Positions 10,924 through 21,690 of a DNA stretch of 64,000 nt are shown one piece after another. The stretch is from Halichoerus grypus (lineage: Eukaryota; Chordata; Mammalia; Carnivora; Phocidae). The stretch lies in assembly GCF_964656455.1 (NCBI RefSeq), contig NC_135721.1, positions 88,268,754-88,332,753 on the forward strand. Direction: 5' to 3'. The position numbers were made by a program, and so were the translations under genes. Position 1 is the stretch's first letter, and each line of letters opens with the position of its first letter. The notes beneath the pieces are model-generated. The model had not been told where the DNA came from, did no database searches, and saw only the letters and a list, made by a program, of their open reading frames with translations.

Positions 10924-11118
10924 GGGGCACCTGGGTGGCTCAGTTGGTTAAGGGTCTGCCTTCGGCTCAGGTCATGATCCCAGGATCCTGGGATTGAGGC
11001 CCACATCGGGCTCCTTGTTCAATGGGGAGCCTGCTTCTCCCTCGTGCCTGCTGCCCGCCCCCCTGCTTGTGCTCTCTCTCTGACAAATAAATACAATTTA
11101 AAAAAAAAAGAAAGAAAG
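10924..11118 (+). mobile_element. can-SINE, plus strand
   Basis: GGGGCACCTGGGTGGCTCAG head, CTGCCTTCGGCTCAGGTCATGATCC, CATCGGGCTCC, CCTGCTTCTCCCTC, a CT-rich tract, ACAAATAAATACAATTT and an A-rich tail with AAAGAAAG interruptions. No convincing target-site duplication was found. Confidence 0.95.
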
Positions 11119-11214
11119 TAGGAACCACAGGGCTAGATGTGGATGCTGGGATATTCTGTGGCCTTCTGACACCCTTTCAATGGCTAATGGTAATGGTCCC
11201 TGTTGGTTGCACAA

Positions 11215-11415
11215 GTAATAATAGCAGTGATAACAAGACAACAAAGACAGCCACGGCCGCTCACATTTGTGGGCACTTCTGGGCGCCAGCCACTGTTCTG
11301 TACCAACTTACTGGCTCCTCCCCATGAGCCACAAGGTTCCCAGAACTGTTGTCCCATTTTACCCAGGAGGGAAGTTAAGTGACCTGTCCCGCATTCACAC
11401 TTCCGGTAAGTGAGG
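11215..11415 (-). repeat. MIR element, minus strand
   Basis: AATAATAGCAGTGATAAC, CTCACATTTGTGGGCACTTCTGGGCGCCAGCCACTGTTCTG, TCCCATTTTACCCAGGAGGGAAGTTAAGTGACCTGTCCC and CACTTCCGGTAAGTGAGGGAGC follow the reverse MIR order; diverged. Confidence 0.75.
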
Positions 11416-11689
11416 GAGCAGCCTTTGCAGCCCAGCTAGGGTGACCCCTGCCCCACACGGACCCCCCACCCCAGCGCTCTGCCCACGGGGCTGGGTGGAG
11501 ATCTCTGAGGAGATAGTAATAGTAGGCCAACTCGTCGGGACTGATCAGGTCTACACCTCGTAAATTATCCAGATGCTCCTGTCAACTGAACATCCTCCCC
11601 ACATTCTCAGATCGAGGAAGGAGACTTTGTGGGTTCTGAATTTCCATGTCAGTTTGGGAGGCAGTAAAGATGGCGAATCAAAGCATGGG

Positions 11690-11870
11690 CGTGACTGTTA
11701 CACGTGGGAGGTACGCTCGGGACAGCTTCTTAACCTCCCTGCACCTCAGTTTCCCCCTGCAAAATAGGGATGAGAATGGTGCCTGCTTTTCTAGGGTTAC
11801 TGTGAGGACCTGACGGGGGGAACATTCGAGAAGCATTCAGCACAGAACCAGGCGTCTAGCTGTTACTATG
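11690..11870 (+). repeat. MIR element, plus strand
   Basis: GACAGCTTCTTAACCTCCCTGCACCTCAGTTTCCCCCTGCAAAATAGGGATGAGAATGG, then GGGTTACTGTGAGGACC and CATTCAGCACAGAACCAGGCGTCTAGCTGTTACTAT, match the 3' half of MIR. Confidence 0.82.
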
Positions 11871-13114
11871 GGCAACCAGCGAAACACACCGTCAGTCCTT
11901 CCTGAGCAGCCTGGTGCTGGACAGAAGCTTGGAGTCTCATCAGACACCAGAGGTCCTTGTCAGTGAGCAGAAGCAGAGGAAAGAAAGCCTCCTCCATTCC
12001 TGAGCCCGTTGTCCTGTGTCAGTGTTGCCGGCCATCAGCAGTCCTGAGACCAGAGCCCTTCCAGAGCCCTTGCTCTTGTCTGGTGACAGCCATCATCCTG
12101 GCTTCATAATTGGGAGCTCAGGGCAGGGAAGCCAGGATGAAAGGGGAGGGCAGGGGTGGCCTGGCTCGCAGAACCAAGGGTGGGGGTGAGTTGAGCACAC
12201 TTGTTCTGTGCAGGGCAGGCCCTGACGCCCCTGGGCTTACCCCAGGCCTTGGGGAGATACTTTGTGGGCACTTTCCAGGTGCCAGGTGCTTCTCTTTATT
12301 CACACGCTTGCTCTTCCAACTGCACGTGTCTTCCATTTACAGCTTTATTGTATTCACCAAGCAATCCAGGGAGAGAGTTCATGAAAATCAGTGATGTCTG
12401 GGAGTCCCCAAAACTCCTGGAAGCTGAGTCCCCAAGCTCCTCTGGTGTGGAACCCCAGCCACAGCTGCGACCTGGTAACACTGCAGGGGATGTCCAAATG
12501 CTCTTCAGCATCTACCCTTGCCTTTTTGCAAAATCTGATCCCAAATTCCTCATCTCATCACCTGCTTTTCAGGCTTGAGTGCAGTGCTAGGATTTAGTAC
12601 CAGTCCCTGACTTAGCTGGTTCACTTTTCAATTCATCAAGGTAGCTTGCAGAGCAACCCATCAGCCACTCGGGAAGCCAGCTGAGTCCCTGCATTTTGAT
12701 CATGGCTGTGATCACTATGAACACACCTGCTGGGATGTGGCCGTGTGGAGCCAGGGCCCCGTCCCCCACTGGCTGGACTGACCAAGTCCAGGCAGACATG
12801 CCCACAGGGACGGGTGGGTCTGGCCAGGTGAAGGGGCTGGTGACCATCTCAGGTGTTCTAGATAAATACATGTCACGCAATATCTGATGGGAATTTATAA
12901 GTGGAATGTTCCTAAACATAGCCTAAAAGTATGTCTACTCAAGATAAATGAATCAGCAGTTCATGCAAACCATGGCTCTATAAATGAAGTGAAAAACATG
13001 TCCCAGCACTACCAAGTGTTCTTGCGAGTTTTTCAAATGCCAGGAGTGTTTATTGCAGAAAGAATAAATAAGAAAAAAATAGATACAATGATATATGCAT
13101 GGAAAAGAGAAGTA
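11871..13114. other. unassigned sequence
   Basis: No gene or repeat recognised. Overlapping frames of 94-125 codons at 12110-12578 lack domains and are probably chance. Confidence 0.5.
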
Positions 13115-13195
13115 AGAGGGATAAATAAATATTATATAATAGTTATATATAATTATATTGGTTATATATATTTATATATTAATACAAACACACTT
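13115..13195 (+). repeat. AT-rich low-complexity tract
   Basis: Repeated TATATA, TTATAT and AATAAATAT motifs next to the following SINE; nearly all A/T. Confidence 0.8.
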
Positions 13196-13210
13196 TTCTT
13201 TCTCTTTCTC

Positions 13211-13406
13211 TCTCTTTTTTTTTTTCCTAGAGAAAGAAAAAGAGCCTGATGGGGGAGAGAGGCAGAGGGAGAGGGAGAGAAAATTTAAAGCAGACACCCC
13301 ACTGAGCACAGAGACCGACGAGGGGCTCTATCACAGGACCCTGAGATCATGACCTGAGCCGAAATGAAGAGTCAGACGCCCAACCGACTGCCTCACCCGG
13401 GTGCCA
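13211..13406 (-). mobile_element. can-SINE, minus strand, diverged
   Basis: T-rich tail, AGAGAAAGAAAAAGAGCC, GAGGGAGAGGGAGAG, GCAGACACCCCACTGAGCACAGAG, GGGGCTCTATCACAGGACCC, GATCATGACCTGAGCCGAAATGAAGAGTCAGACGCCCAACCGACTG, with a decayed head CTCACCCGGGTGCC. Confidence 0.88.
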
Positions 13407-15144
13407 TTCCCCCCCACTTTCAAAGGAAAGCTAGCCCTTTATTCTATTTTAGGAAATCCTTACTACTCTTTGGTGTTGAAAATGTCCTTTCTCTCATGAA
13501 GTATTGCTGACAATCGATGATAGTTTTCTTTTTTAACATCCTAACTGAGTGAAAAAGTTAGCAACCCTAGGACTACCTCCCCAGATATTTCTGAAACTTG
13601 ACTAGTCCATGAAATCTAAATCTGGGTGCCTGCTCCAGTGCCCCCTTCCTCCTTCCACATTTCCCCCCACAGCCCCCACGCCCACTGCCCAGGGCCTGAG
13701 CTGCCAGAACTCCAGTTACTGCGAGGGGTCTGCCAGACCCCAGAGAGGTACCTGCCCAGATCTGGTTGCTAAGGAACCTGTGGAGCTCACAGCCTGTGGG
13801 ACCACCTGAACATCTGAACTCTGTCACTCTCTCCATCCTCCTCCGGAAGGAGCTCAGTTAGGGACTGGGGAGGTGAATGGTTTTCAGTATCCTCTGCACA
13901 CAGTTCAGCCCCAAGCACACATTTCACACCTGCCTCGTGGCACTTGCCACTTCCTCATTAAAATGAGTGCAAGCTGCTAGGTGAGGGTCCCAAGCCAGGC
14001 CCATGCATTGCTGAGAGGGGCTCCTGTCCAGGTCACTTTTTGCTCCCTAGGAGTGCCTAGCACAGGGTCTTGGGTTGGAATCAACTGTGCCCGACCTCCA
14101 GAGCTTTGACTGGAGGACAGAAATACAAGTCTCAACAGCCACTCTGGGAACAGAGCACTGATTCTGTTGTACTCACCCACGCTGGAGTGGAGGACTCTGG
14201 CCTCTCCCGTGCCCCTCTGAATCCGTCTTTTTCAGCTCTAAACCCCAGAGTGGCGTTTCACCACAACCGTGGGGGGTGCCTACAATCAGAAGCACCCCAG
14301 TGCCAGAGAAAGGCCATGGCAGGCAGCAAGAAAGAGGGGGTTGGCTCCGTACCTGCGGTAAAGCCCTCCCATTTGCCCACCCCGTTTCTGGACCACACTG
14401 CCACGTGGCTGGAAGGACAGCTGAGAAGCTCTGCTCCTCTGCAGAGAAAACTGGCCCTGGGCCCCTGGTGGATGGGACCCAGTGGATATCAAGTTCTCAT
14501 CAGTCAGATGAGGGGCCCCCGCCCTGGTGCGAGAGAGCATGGGAGATTCCTTCCTCTCTGAGCCATGAGGAAAGAGAGAAGCCCCTACCCCATACCCTGT
14601 GGACAGTAGGTACTCAGTAAACACTGACTGGACCCATGACTGCTCATCTACCCAAGGCCCCTGGGGTCTGGGTCACTCCCTCGGTTTTTCCTGTGGTCCT
14701 GGTTACTAAGGACTCTGCTTCCTCCTGCCACGAAAAGTGCCTATTTTTAGCTTCAGTTCTTCCCCACAGCAGCACTATTGAAACACTTCAGACACTCAGC
14801 TAGGATGAGTTCAAATTAGAGAACGGGTTGGGGGCGGGGGGAGGATGAGCCGGGCTCAGCATCCTGGGCATTAACGCAGGGTTCGGAAGAACCTGGGACC
14901 CGGGAGGTGCAGGAGTGTAAGGAATGCCTGTACCTTGCAGAGGAAATGGTTCCAGGCCCCCTGGGTATCTGAATCCAGGAAAAAGCAGATTTGGGACACA
15001 TTTTTGCAATCTGATGAAAATCTACCTTCCAAAGGCCCTGGATCCAAAAGCTAAAATGCAACGAAAGACGCTGCAAAGCCACAGGAAGTGATCGTGAGTT
15101 TACTCGGATTCTCCCCCCAGCCACACCATAAAACTAACAATGGC
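13407..15144. other. unassigned sequence
   Basis: GC-moderate unique DNA. A 163-codon plus frame (14070-14561) and opposing minus frames show no recognised domain. No repeat recognised apart from a possible MIR/L2 end around 14600-14630. Confidence 0.45.
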
Positions 15145-15310
15145 GGCACCCGGGATGCCAGGGATGGTCCTGAGCACTTTACATGTGTTGCTCGGATGGA
15201 TACGATCACTGCCCCACTGTACTGAAGGGGACATGGGCGCAGAGAGGCCACATGACTTGCTCAGGATTGGGTAGCAGGCAGCGGTGCAGCTAAGAATTTG
15301 AGCCCATACA
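15145..15310 (-). repeat. MIR element, minus strand
   Basis: GATGCCAGGGATGGTCCTGAGCACTTTACATGTGTTG, ATCACTGCCCCACTGTACTGAAGGGGACATGGGCGCAGAGAGGCCACATGACTTGCTCAGG and GCAGCGGTGCAGCTAAGAATTTGAGCCC are reverse MIR features. Confidence 0.78.
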
Positions 15311-15360
15311 CTAGGCTCGTCCTTTTCTCACCTCTTCCCTGGCTCCAGCCTGTGAGGAGC

Positions 15361-15783
15361 TGTGAGGGTTAATTTTATGTGTCAAATTGGCTGGGCCATG
15401 GTGCCCAGATATTTGGTCCAACATTATTTTGGGTGAGTCAATGAGAGTGTTTTGGGTGAGATTAGCATTTGAATTGGTAGACTTTGAGTCTACCTCCATA
15501 ATGTGGGTGGGCCCCAACAGTCAGTTGCAGGCCTGAATAAAACAAAAGACTGACCCTCCAAGGAAAAGAGAATCCCTCCAACCTGCTGGCCTTTGAAATG
15601 GGACATTGGCTCTTCCTGGTTTTACACAGCTTCTGGTCTTTGGACCTGAGCAGGGACACTGGGTCTGCAGATTTGGGACCTGCCAGCCTCCATAATCGCA
15701 TGAGCCAATTCCTTATAGTAAATCCTTTTCTATTTATACTCATCCTATTGATTCTGTTTCTCTGGAAAACGCTGACTAATACA
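15361..15783 (-). mobile_element. MLT2-like ERVL LTR, minus strand, apparent solo LTR
   Basis: The plus strand reads TGTGAGGGTTAATTTTATGTGTCAAATTGGCTGGGCC at one end and GATTCTGTTTCTCTGGAAAACGCTGACTAATACA at the other. These are the reverse of the MLT2 start TGTATTAGTCAG and end. The middle has ACCTCCATAATGTGGGTGGGCCCC and AGGCCTGAATAAAACAAAAGACTGACC. The flanks GGAGC (15356-15360) and GGAGT (15784-15788) match at 4 of 5 bases, consistent with an old 5-bp duplication and full boundaries. Confidence 0.85.
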
Positions 15784-15788
15784 GGAGT

Positions 15789-17040
15789 CTTTCCTAAATT
15801 CTATGCTTTTTGCGGCCCCAGGGTGCTTAGCGCAGCCCCAAGCTCATGGTGGGGCAACAACGGCATTTCGGGGTCTCAGTGGGCACCTGGTGTTGGGGGA
15901 AGTCAGTGAGAAGCTAAGGTGGGGGAGTCAGTGTTCATCTGAGGGGTGGGGGCTGTAGGAGCCATTCATCCGGGCAGGAAGGAGCTATTCAGCCCTGAAG
16001 TTGCTTATAGTAGCAACTTGACGGTGATAATAGAAAGCAGACTTACCTTTGGTTGAGGTTTACTATTGTTTTTAAATTCTCTACAGACATTACATCCCTT
16101 ATTGTCCACACCAGGGCAGCCTGTCCCACCACCCTTGTAGGAAACCCTTGGAATATAAGGGCCATGGAAGCCAAGTGTTTGGTTTAGTTGTTGTGATTTG
16201 GGTTATTTTTTCAAAGCCTGGATTCCCTTGGAATATATAGGTAAATATTCCCTTAAGACAACTGAAGTATACTGTTAACCACATAGGTAAAGTCACACGG
16301 GTAATCTAGCAGTCCTTTTTTCAGAAATGAAAAGAAACAGCTGAGGTATAAATGTTAACAATATATTTTATTTAACCTAGTATGTTAATTCAATATGTAA
16401 TCCATATGAAATGATTAACGGGGGCTATTTTCCTTTTTTTCCCTCTCTTGGAAATCCAGTGCACCTGTCTCAGTTCCCGCTCCACCCTTCACGTGCTCGG
16501 GAGCCGCAGGTGCGGAGTGGCTGCCCTGTGGGAGGGCACAGCCTGAGAGCCCCGACCCGGTGAGAAAGTGAGTCTACAGAGAGGTGTCTGCTCAGAACAT
16601 GGTAGTCGCTTGGCGATGTTTTGTTTGCTTTTTATTTTTTTAATAGGACCGCTCCCCAGTCGGCGTGCACGTGTCATTTAGCTCCAGGATTAACTACCCG
16701 CCGCCACCTGCCCCGGGGGTGCAAATTCTGCGTTTTTCTACAGCACGAGTGGAATGCGGGCCTTCGGAAGGTGGAGAGGAGATGCTGAGGGAAGAGGTGC
16801 TTCCCCCACTGTCACCCAGCACCCCTTAATCACAAGGCATGATTTCACTTGCAGACGAGGGGGTGGAAGAGGAAGTCGGGAGGCGGGTCAAGGGTCAAGG
16901 TGGGTGACCCGCTGCTTGTCTCCCCACCACTGCCTCCCTGCTTTCTGTTTCTTTGGTGGCACGGTTCTTTAAAGCCTACACTGCTTGGTTTTGGTAAAAG
17001 AACCCGTCTTGGGGTCAGCCCCGGGAAAGCGCTGTCACAG
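15789..17040. other. unassigned sequence
   Basis: No recognised repeat or gene. An AT-rich stretch at 16330-16440 passes into a GC-richer part from 16480 that leads into the CpG-dense block. Confidence 0.45.
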
Positions 17041-17400
17041 GTCCTGAGATCCGTGGTTGCACAAGAAGGAGCCGCGTGTCCCCAGCATGGCCGCGGGGCC
17101 GCCATACCCCGTGCGTGACCTCAGCCCCTCTTCGTGGCCAGAAGAAGCAGCAAGCTTTGTTTATGGCTGGAAGAGAGACCTGACCCCGTGGGGCGCCCGG
17201 CCCGCGGCCCCCAAGCCTCACGTCCTGGGCAGCGAGGGGTCGGCGGGGAGCGCCGGCGGGACCACCCATCTGACGGCCCGCTGGCTCCCAAGAGACAGTC
17301 TAGGGTCATCCGTGACGCCTCGGCCCTGCAGTCCTCTGCCGTCCCGCCCTGAAGAGCCGTGGAAAGGGAGGGCCCGAGTGCGCTCCCGTGGCCATCTTCC
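17041..17400. promoter_or_regulatory. CpG-dense block (orphan CpG-island candidate)
   Basis: By hand count this 360-bp stretch contains about 31 CpG dinucleotides, against near depletion elsewhere in the window. The densest part is 17181-17280. It contains an ATG with a purine-free GC-rich context at 17087, inside a 169-codon open frame (17057-17566) without recognised domains. It could be a promoter, an enhancer or simply GC-rich DNA; no adjoining gene is visible. Confidence 0.5.
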
Positions 17401-17606
17401 TGGCCGTGGTGGGGACCCCACAAACCCTGACCTGGCCTGGGAATCTCCTTCCAAAATGTGGATGGGGGCAGGAGCAGAGCGGGAGCCCGGGGGGCCCACC
17501 TGGACATTGCACCTTGAGGGGCCAGGAAGCTTGCCCTCACCTCCTGGCCATGGCCGCTGCCGATGAGGAGTAAAGCCTGAGCTCCAGCCCAGCCCACCTC
17601 AGTGGA

Positions 17607-17731
17607 TTCCTCCTCCCCCCCCTCCCCCCTCCCCCTTCCCCTCCCCTCTCCTCCTCCCCCCTCCCCTCTCCTCCCCCTCCCCTCCCCTCCTCCTCCTCCT
17701 CCCCCCTTCCCCCTTCCCCCTTTACCCTTCC
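17607..17731 (+). repeat. C/T-only low-complexity tract (G-rich on minus strand)
   Basis: About 125 bp composed almost entirely of CCTCC, CCCCCT and CCTTCC units. The minus strand therefore has many consecutive G runs of 3-7, compatible with G-quadruplex formation. It produces artefactual Gly/Glu- and Pro-rich open frames. Confidence 0.9.
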
Positions 17732-17919
17732 AGGTCCCCTTTGTCCTCACCTGTGGGGACAGCCCTGGAAGCCTGCCTGCCCTGCACCCGGGAGAGGACC
17801 TTATATTCTTCAGTGAGAACCCTTAAGAAGAGAGGCAGGTAAGGTTCAAATTATCACACAATCAAACAATCACAGAGGATCTGCTCTTCTGGGTTTGGTT
17901 TCTGTCACTCACTACAGTA

Positions 17920-18250
17920 TCTGTGAGATTCCTCCGTGGGCCCTTGTACCAAGGGTTCATTCCTATTCCTATTGCTTCACAGTATTCCGCTGTATGATAG
18001 ACATACCCATTGAGGCGTTCGCTTAAGATCGGTGAACTTTTTGTGCCCCACTGTTCCTGCGTTTTCCCTCAGTTGACAAAGTTTAAAAAGGCATGTGGGG
18101 AAGGTGCACCACTAGGAGTAAAGGCCAGCAGTTGCCCCCCGGCTGAAATGCTGTCTCGCTCATTTGAATTCTCGCAGCAAACAATCTCTCCATGTCTGTG
18201 TAACCTATTGGTTTCCCCTCGTTGTTTAGTTATTTCTGCGTGTCTTCCAT
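17920..18250 (-). repeat. old L1M-like fragment, minus strand
   Basis: TTCACAGTATTCCGCTGTATGATAGACATACCCATTGAGGCG and ACCACTAGGAGTAAAGGCCAGCAGTTGC parallel the reverse of the L1 ORF2 3' region (bTATTCCATTGTATGG-type and ACCTAGGAGTGGAATTGCTGG-type blocks). Strongly diverged. Confidence 0.5.
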
Positions 18251-18254
18251 GCTG

Positions 18255-18959
18255 TACTGTGAGATCCTAAAGGGCAGGAGGCTTAGACGGTTAGTATCAG
18301 TGGTGTGCTGGTAAATGATGGATTACTGACTCTCCAAAATAAGCGTAAATAAATACATGTAAATAAGTTGATTACACATTTTACTGATATAAAGGACATA
18401 TAGCACACAACTTACAAATAATTATAAAACGTATTCTTTATTGTAAATTCTACATAGCTAATTGATTCTCACAGACTTTAAAAAACATTTTTTCTTGAAC
18501 CCTGTTTCCTCAGCCATCCCGTGGTTGCATTTCAACCACGAGCTGACAAGTGGAGTTGCTTTGGTACCTCCCATGATGTTTGTTTTTATTTTCTGTATCG
18601 TTTTCACCTTATATTTTGAAAATTTAACAGATTACTCTTCACTTTGGTATTTTAGGGGCCAGCCTCTGGAAAAGAATTTTACATTTACAATGAAATTCAT
18701 ACTCCTTGAGGATTAACAAAAAATATTCTATTAGTGACATTGTTATTTAAGTTTAGAAAGGATAGAATTTTAAGCTAAATGCCTTATTTTCCAGTTTATG
18801 TATATAACTGCAGTGTGACTTGCTATTTCTTGCAAAATCTACTACTACAATAGTGTAACAAAATCAGACTACAAATAAATGCTTGATTCTATCTGATTTG
18901 GCAAAGTAGTCACTCATGTCATTGTAAATAAGTGTAATTTCACTGTAAATGTTGGCCGA
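18255..18959. other. unassigned AT-rich sequence
   Basis: AT-rich and probably an old repeat, but not assignable by eye. An 84-codon frame at 18462-18716 is hydrophobic and has no recognised family. Confidence 0.4.
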
Positions 18960-18977
18960 TATTTTTGTTTATATTAA

Positions 18978-19193
18978 GACTTTTTTTTTAAGAGAGAGAG
19001 AAAGAGCGAGAGAGAACAAGCATGAGTGGGGGGCTGGGAGGAGGAGGGGAGGAGCAGAGTGAGAGAGAATCTTGAGCAGACTCCACACTGAGCATGTAGC
19101 CTGACTCAGCGCTTGGTCTCACAACCCTGAGATCATGACCTGAGCCAAAATCAAGAGTCAGATGCTTCACCTACTGCGCCACCCAGGTGCCCC
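18978..19193 (-). mobile_element. can-SINE, minus strand, perfect 18-bp duplication
   Basis: Reverse SINE with CTCCACACTGAGCATGTAGCC, TTGGTCTCACAACCCTGAGATCATGACCTGAGCC and head GCGCCACCCAGGTGCCCC. TATTTTTGTTTATATTAA is repeated exactly at 18960-18977 and 19194-19211. Confidence 0.96.
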
Positions 19194-19211
19194 TATTTTT
19201 GTTTATATTAA

Positions 19212-19684
19212 CAAGAGGAAGGTGAAACAACAAAGATGTATATTGGAAATTCACTCACTTGTCAATGTGAGCAATTTCTTTGCTAAATTGGATGAGTTTT
19301 CAAATACTAGAGGAACAATTTTGCAATTGTGATAGCTACAGGCACAATACACTTTTAAGTTTAATCTTCATTATTAACTTCTTCTCCATCACTTTTTCAA
19401 GTCTAGACCATCATCAGAATAATAAACCAACCTTTGGTTCACATTATTTGCCAATTTCCTCAGTGTAAATACTCCCATCATCGTTGATTTCAAGATACTG
19501 ACATGTCACAAAGAAGTGACACCTAAGCTCACTTTCAAAGCGTTAAGCGTGGGTTAACTTGATGGATAAAGGAGAGGTTGCGTTCCAGGCAGAGAGAAAA
19601 GCATGAGAAAATGTATGGGGCACAGACGGAGCATGAAAGGCTGTGTCCAGCACCTGGTAGCCCTTGTCTACCCACCAGAATTGA
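19212..19684. other. unassigned sequence
   Basis: AT-rich continuation of the sequence interrupted by the SINE. Around 19570-19625 a GGAGAGGTTGCGTTCCAGGCAGAG block may be a small L2 fragment. Confidence 0.4.
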
Positions 19685-19925
19685 TAGTAATTAAGAGCTA
19701 ATATTCACTGAAAGAGTACACTGTACCAGTCACTCTGCTAAGCATGATCTCATTTGATCCTCATTAGAACCCTATGAGATAGACAGTTTTGTTACCCCTT
19801 TTTGCACACAAGGAAACTGTTGTGATTTAGAGCAGATGAATGACTTACCTAAAGTCACTCAGCTAGTAAATGGCAGAGCTTGGATTTGAACCTAGGTTAG
19901 TCTGACTCTAGAACTCTGAATTTCC
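19685..19925 (-). repeat. MIR element, minus strand, near full length
   Basis: AAGAGCTAATATTCACTG, CACTCTGCTAAGCATGATCTCATTTGATCCTCATTAGAACCCTATGAGATAG, AAGTCACTCAGCTAGTAAATGGCAGAGCTTGGATTTGAACC and AGTCTGACTCTAGAA give a nearly complete reverse MIR. It is one of the best-preserved ancient SINEs here. Confidence 0.93.
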
Positions 19926-19939
19926 CTACGTCCTCTGCA

Positions 19940-20290
19940 AGACCTCTCTCTTACAGAAATCCAGGCAGAAAGTGATGGCGCCTGAACCAAGGCAGGCTGT
20001 GATGAGATAGGGAGGAGGGAAGCAGTAATGAGGAAATAGCCTCAGACAAAATCCGTAACCAACTGGCTGTGGGAACTAAGAGAGCAGGAGGGAGTATGAC
20101 AGCAGAATTTTTAACTTGAATAGCTAGGTGAGCACTGTTGCCATTAACCAAGGTAAGGAATAGGGGAGAGGAAGTGAGTCGAGGAAGTGGGGAGGGAGAT
20201 GATGAGGTGGTTTTGGATATGTTGAGTGAAAGGCATCCAGGGAGAGAATATCTAGGAGGCATCAGAAATATGGCCTGGACATTAGGAGGA
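19940..20290 (-). repeat. L2 fragment, minus strand
   Basis: AATCCAGGCAGAAAGTGATGGCGCC, CAGTAATGAGGAAATAGCC, GTAAGGAATAGGGGAGAGG, GGTGGTTTTGGATATGTTGAGTG, GGCATCCAGGGAGAG and TATCTAGGAGGCA follow the internal reverse L2 order (compare the longer copy at 48785). Confidence 0.65.
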
Positions 20291-20329
20291 AAACCTGGTC
20301 TGTCAGTCTGGATGTGGGTATCATAAACC

Positions 20330-20937
20330 TGTGGGTGGTGGTCTCACCTGTGAGCATGTGAAATCCTTCAGGAGAAGTGACAACGTTTACCTTCGGTAAA
20401 CCAAACACTAAGAACCAACATGGAGGGATATTCCTCACATCTTGATATGTTATTACTTGGTTGAGCATTCCTGGAATGCTGATTTTAATTACCACAGATT
20501 CTATTAAACAATAAGAAAGCAGTCTTTCTGGGACCTGCTGCAGTACTTTATTTTCAGAGATAAGCCTTCTGTTACCTTCCACTTGAATGTAGAGCCTGTT
20601 CTGCAGACCCAGACTGGGAGCTGCCTTGCCCAGACCAAATTCAGAGGCTGTTTTCCTAAAGGCTCTCATTCCACTGTCTGGGGAAGAGGAGGGAATGGGG
20701 CACTTAAGATCCTGCTGGCCAAAAAAGGAAGATACTACCAATCCATGAAAGCTCTCCACTGGCCACAAATCACAGAGAAGAACAGGTGTTCTCATTCACA
20801 TGAGAACAAGATCCACCCCCCTCCGCCCCCCACACACACCCGTGGTGCCCATAAGGTGCAGATTCGTGGGATCCTCCAAAAATTCTGGTTCCTTACGTCT
20901 GGGACAGGGCTGAAGAATCCACATTTTACTGACTACC
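20330..20937. other. unassigned sequence
   Basis: Contains a 177-codon minus-strand open frame (20262-20795) with no recognised domain, signal peptide or catalytic motif. Its end overlaps an L2 remnant, so I do not call it a gene. Confidence 0.45.
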
Positions 20938-21394
20938 TGTATTAGTCAGTGTTCTCCAGAGAAATATATATATGTAAAAAATGTGTTGTAAGGAATTGGC
21001 TTATGGAAGCTGAGAAGTCCCCTAATCTGCTGTCTGCAAGCTGGAGGCCCAAGATAGCTGGTGGTTTGATGAAATCCAAGTTCAATGACCTGAGAACTAG
21101 GGGAGTTGATGGTGTAAGTCTCAGTTCAAGAGCAGAAGAAGACTGATGTCTCAGCTTAAGCAGTCACTTAGAGTAGGGACAATTTTCCCTTCCTCTGCTT
21201 TCTGTTTTATACAGGCCTTCAAATGTTTGGATAATGCCCACCCACACTGGGGATGGCCATCTGCTTTACTCAGTCTATCAATTCAAATGCTAATCTCATC
21301 CAGAAACACCCTCACACCCACACTGAGAATAATGTTTGACCAAATGTCTGGACACCCAGTGTCCTAGTCAGGTGAACACACACAACTCACCACA
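20938..21394 (+). mobile_element. MLT2-like ERVL LTR, plus strand, apparent solo LTR
   Basis: Starts TGTATTAGTCAGTGTTCTCCAGAGAAATA, continues TAAGGAATTGGCTTATGGAAGCTGAGAAGTCCC, CAAGCTGGAGGCCC, TGCCCACCCACACTGGGGATGGCCATCTGCTTTACTCAG, GCTAATCTCATCCAGAAACACC and ends CAACTCACCACA. The flanks CTACC (20933-20937) and CTACA (21395-21399) match at 4 of 5 bases. Same family as the LTR at 15361, in the opposite orientation. Confidence 0.87.
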
Positions 21395-21486
21395 CTACAG
21401 GCGAGTCTGAGGCTGGGCAGTCTGAGTCTGAGAGGACCGCCCTGGGAGAAGAGAAGAGAGAGGGAAATTAAGAAGGATATTGAATC

Positions 21487-21678
21487 GGGCACCTGGGTGC
21501 CTCAGTTGGTTAAGCGACTGCCTTCGGCTCAGGTCATGATCCTGGAGTCCCGGGATCGAGTCCCGCATTGGGCTCCCTGCTCAGCAGGGAGTCTGCTTCT
21601 CCCTCTGACCCTCCCCCTTCTCATGCTCTATCTCATTCTCTCTCTCAAGTAAATAAATAAAATCTTATTAAAAAAAAA
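21487..21678 (+). mobile_element. can-SINE, plus strand, 12-bp duplication
   Basis: GGGCACCTGGGTGCCTCAGTTGG head, GCGACTGCCTTCGGCTCAGGTCATGATCC, CCCGGGATCGAGTCCCGCATTGGGCTCCCTGCTCAGCAGGGAG, AAATAAATAAAATCTTATT and poly(A). AAGGATATTGAA is repeated at 21473-21484 and 21679-21690. Confidence 0.95.
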
Positions 21679-21690
21679 AAGGATATTGAA

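Noticed and set aside
17121..17750. 209-codon minus-strand Gly/Glu/Arg-rich frame
   Set aside because: Its start is a direct translation of the C/T tract and the rest is GC-rich antisense; no domain and no start context of note.
20262..20795. 177-codon minus-strand frame
   Set aside because: Long for chance, but no recognisable domain, and it begins within an L2 remnant. I cannot support a gene without conservation evidence.
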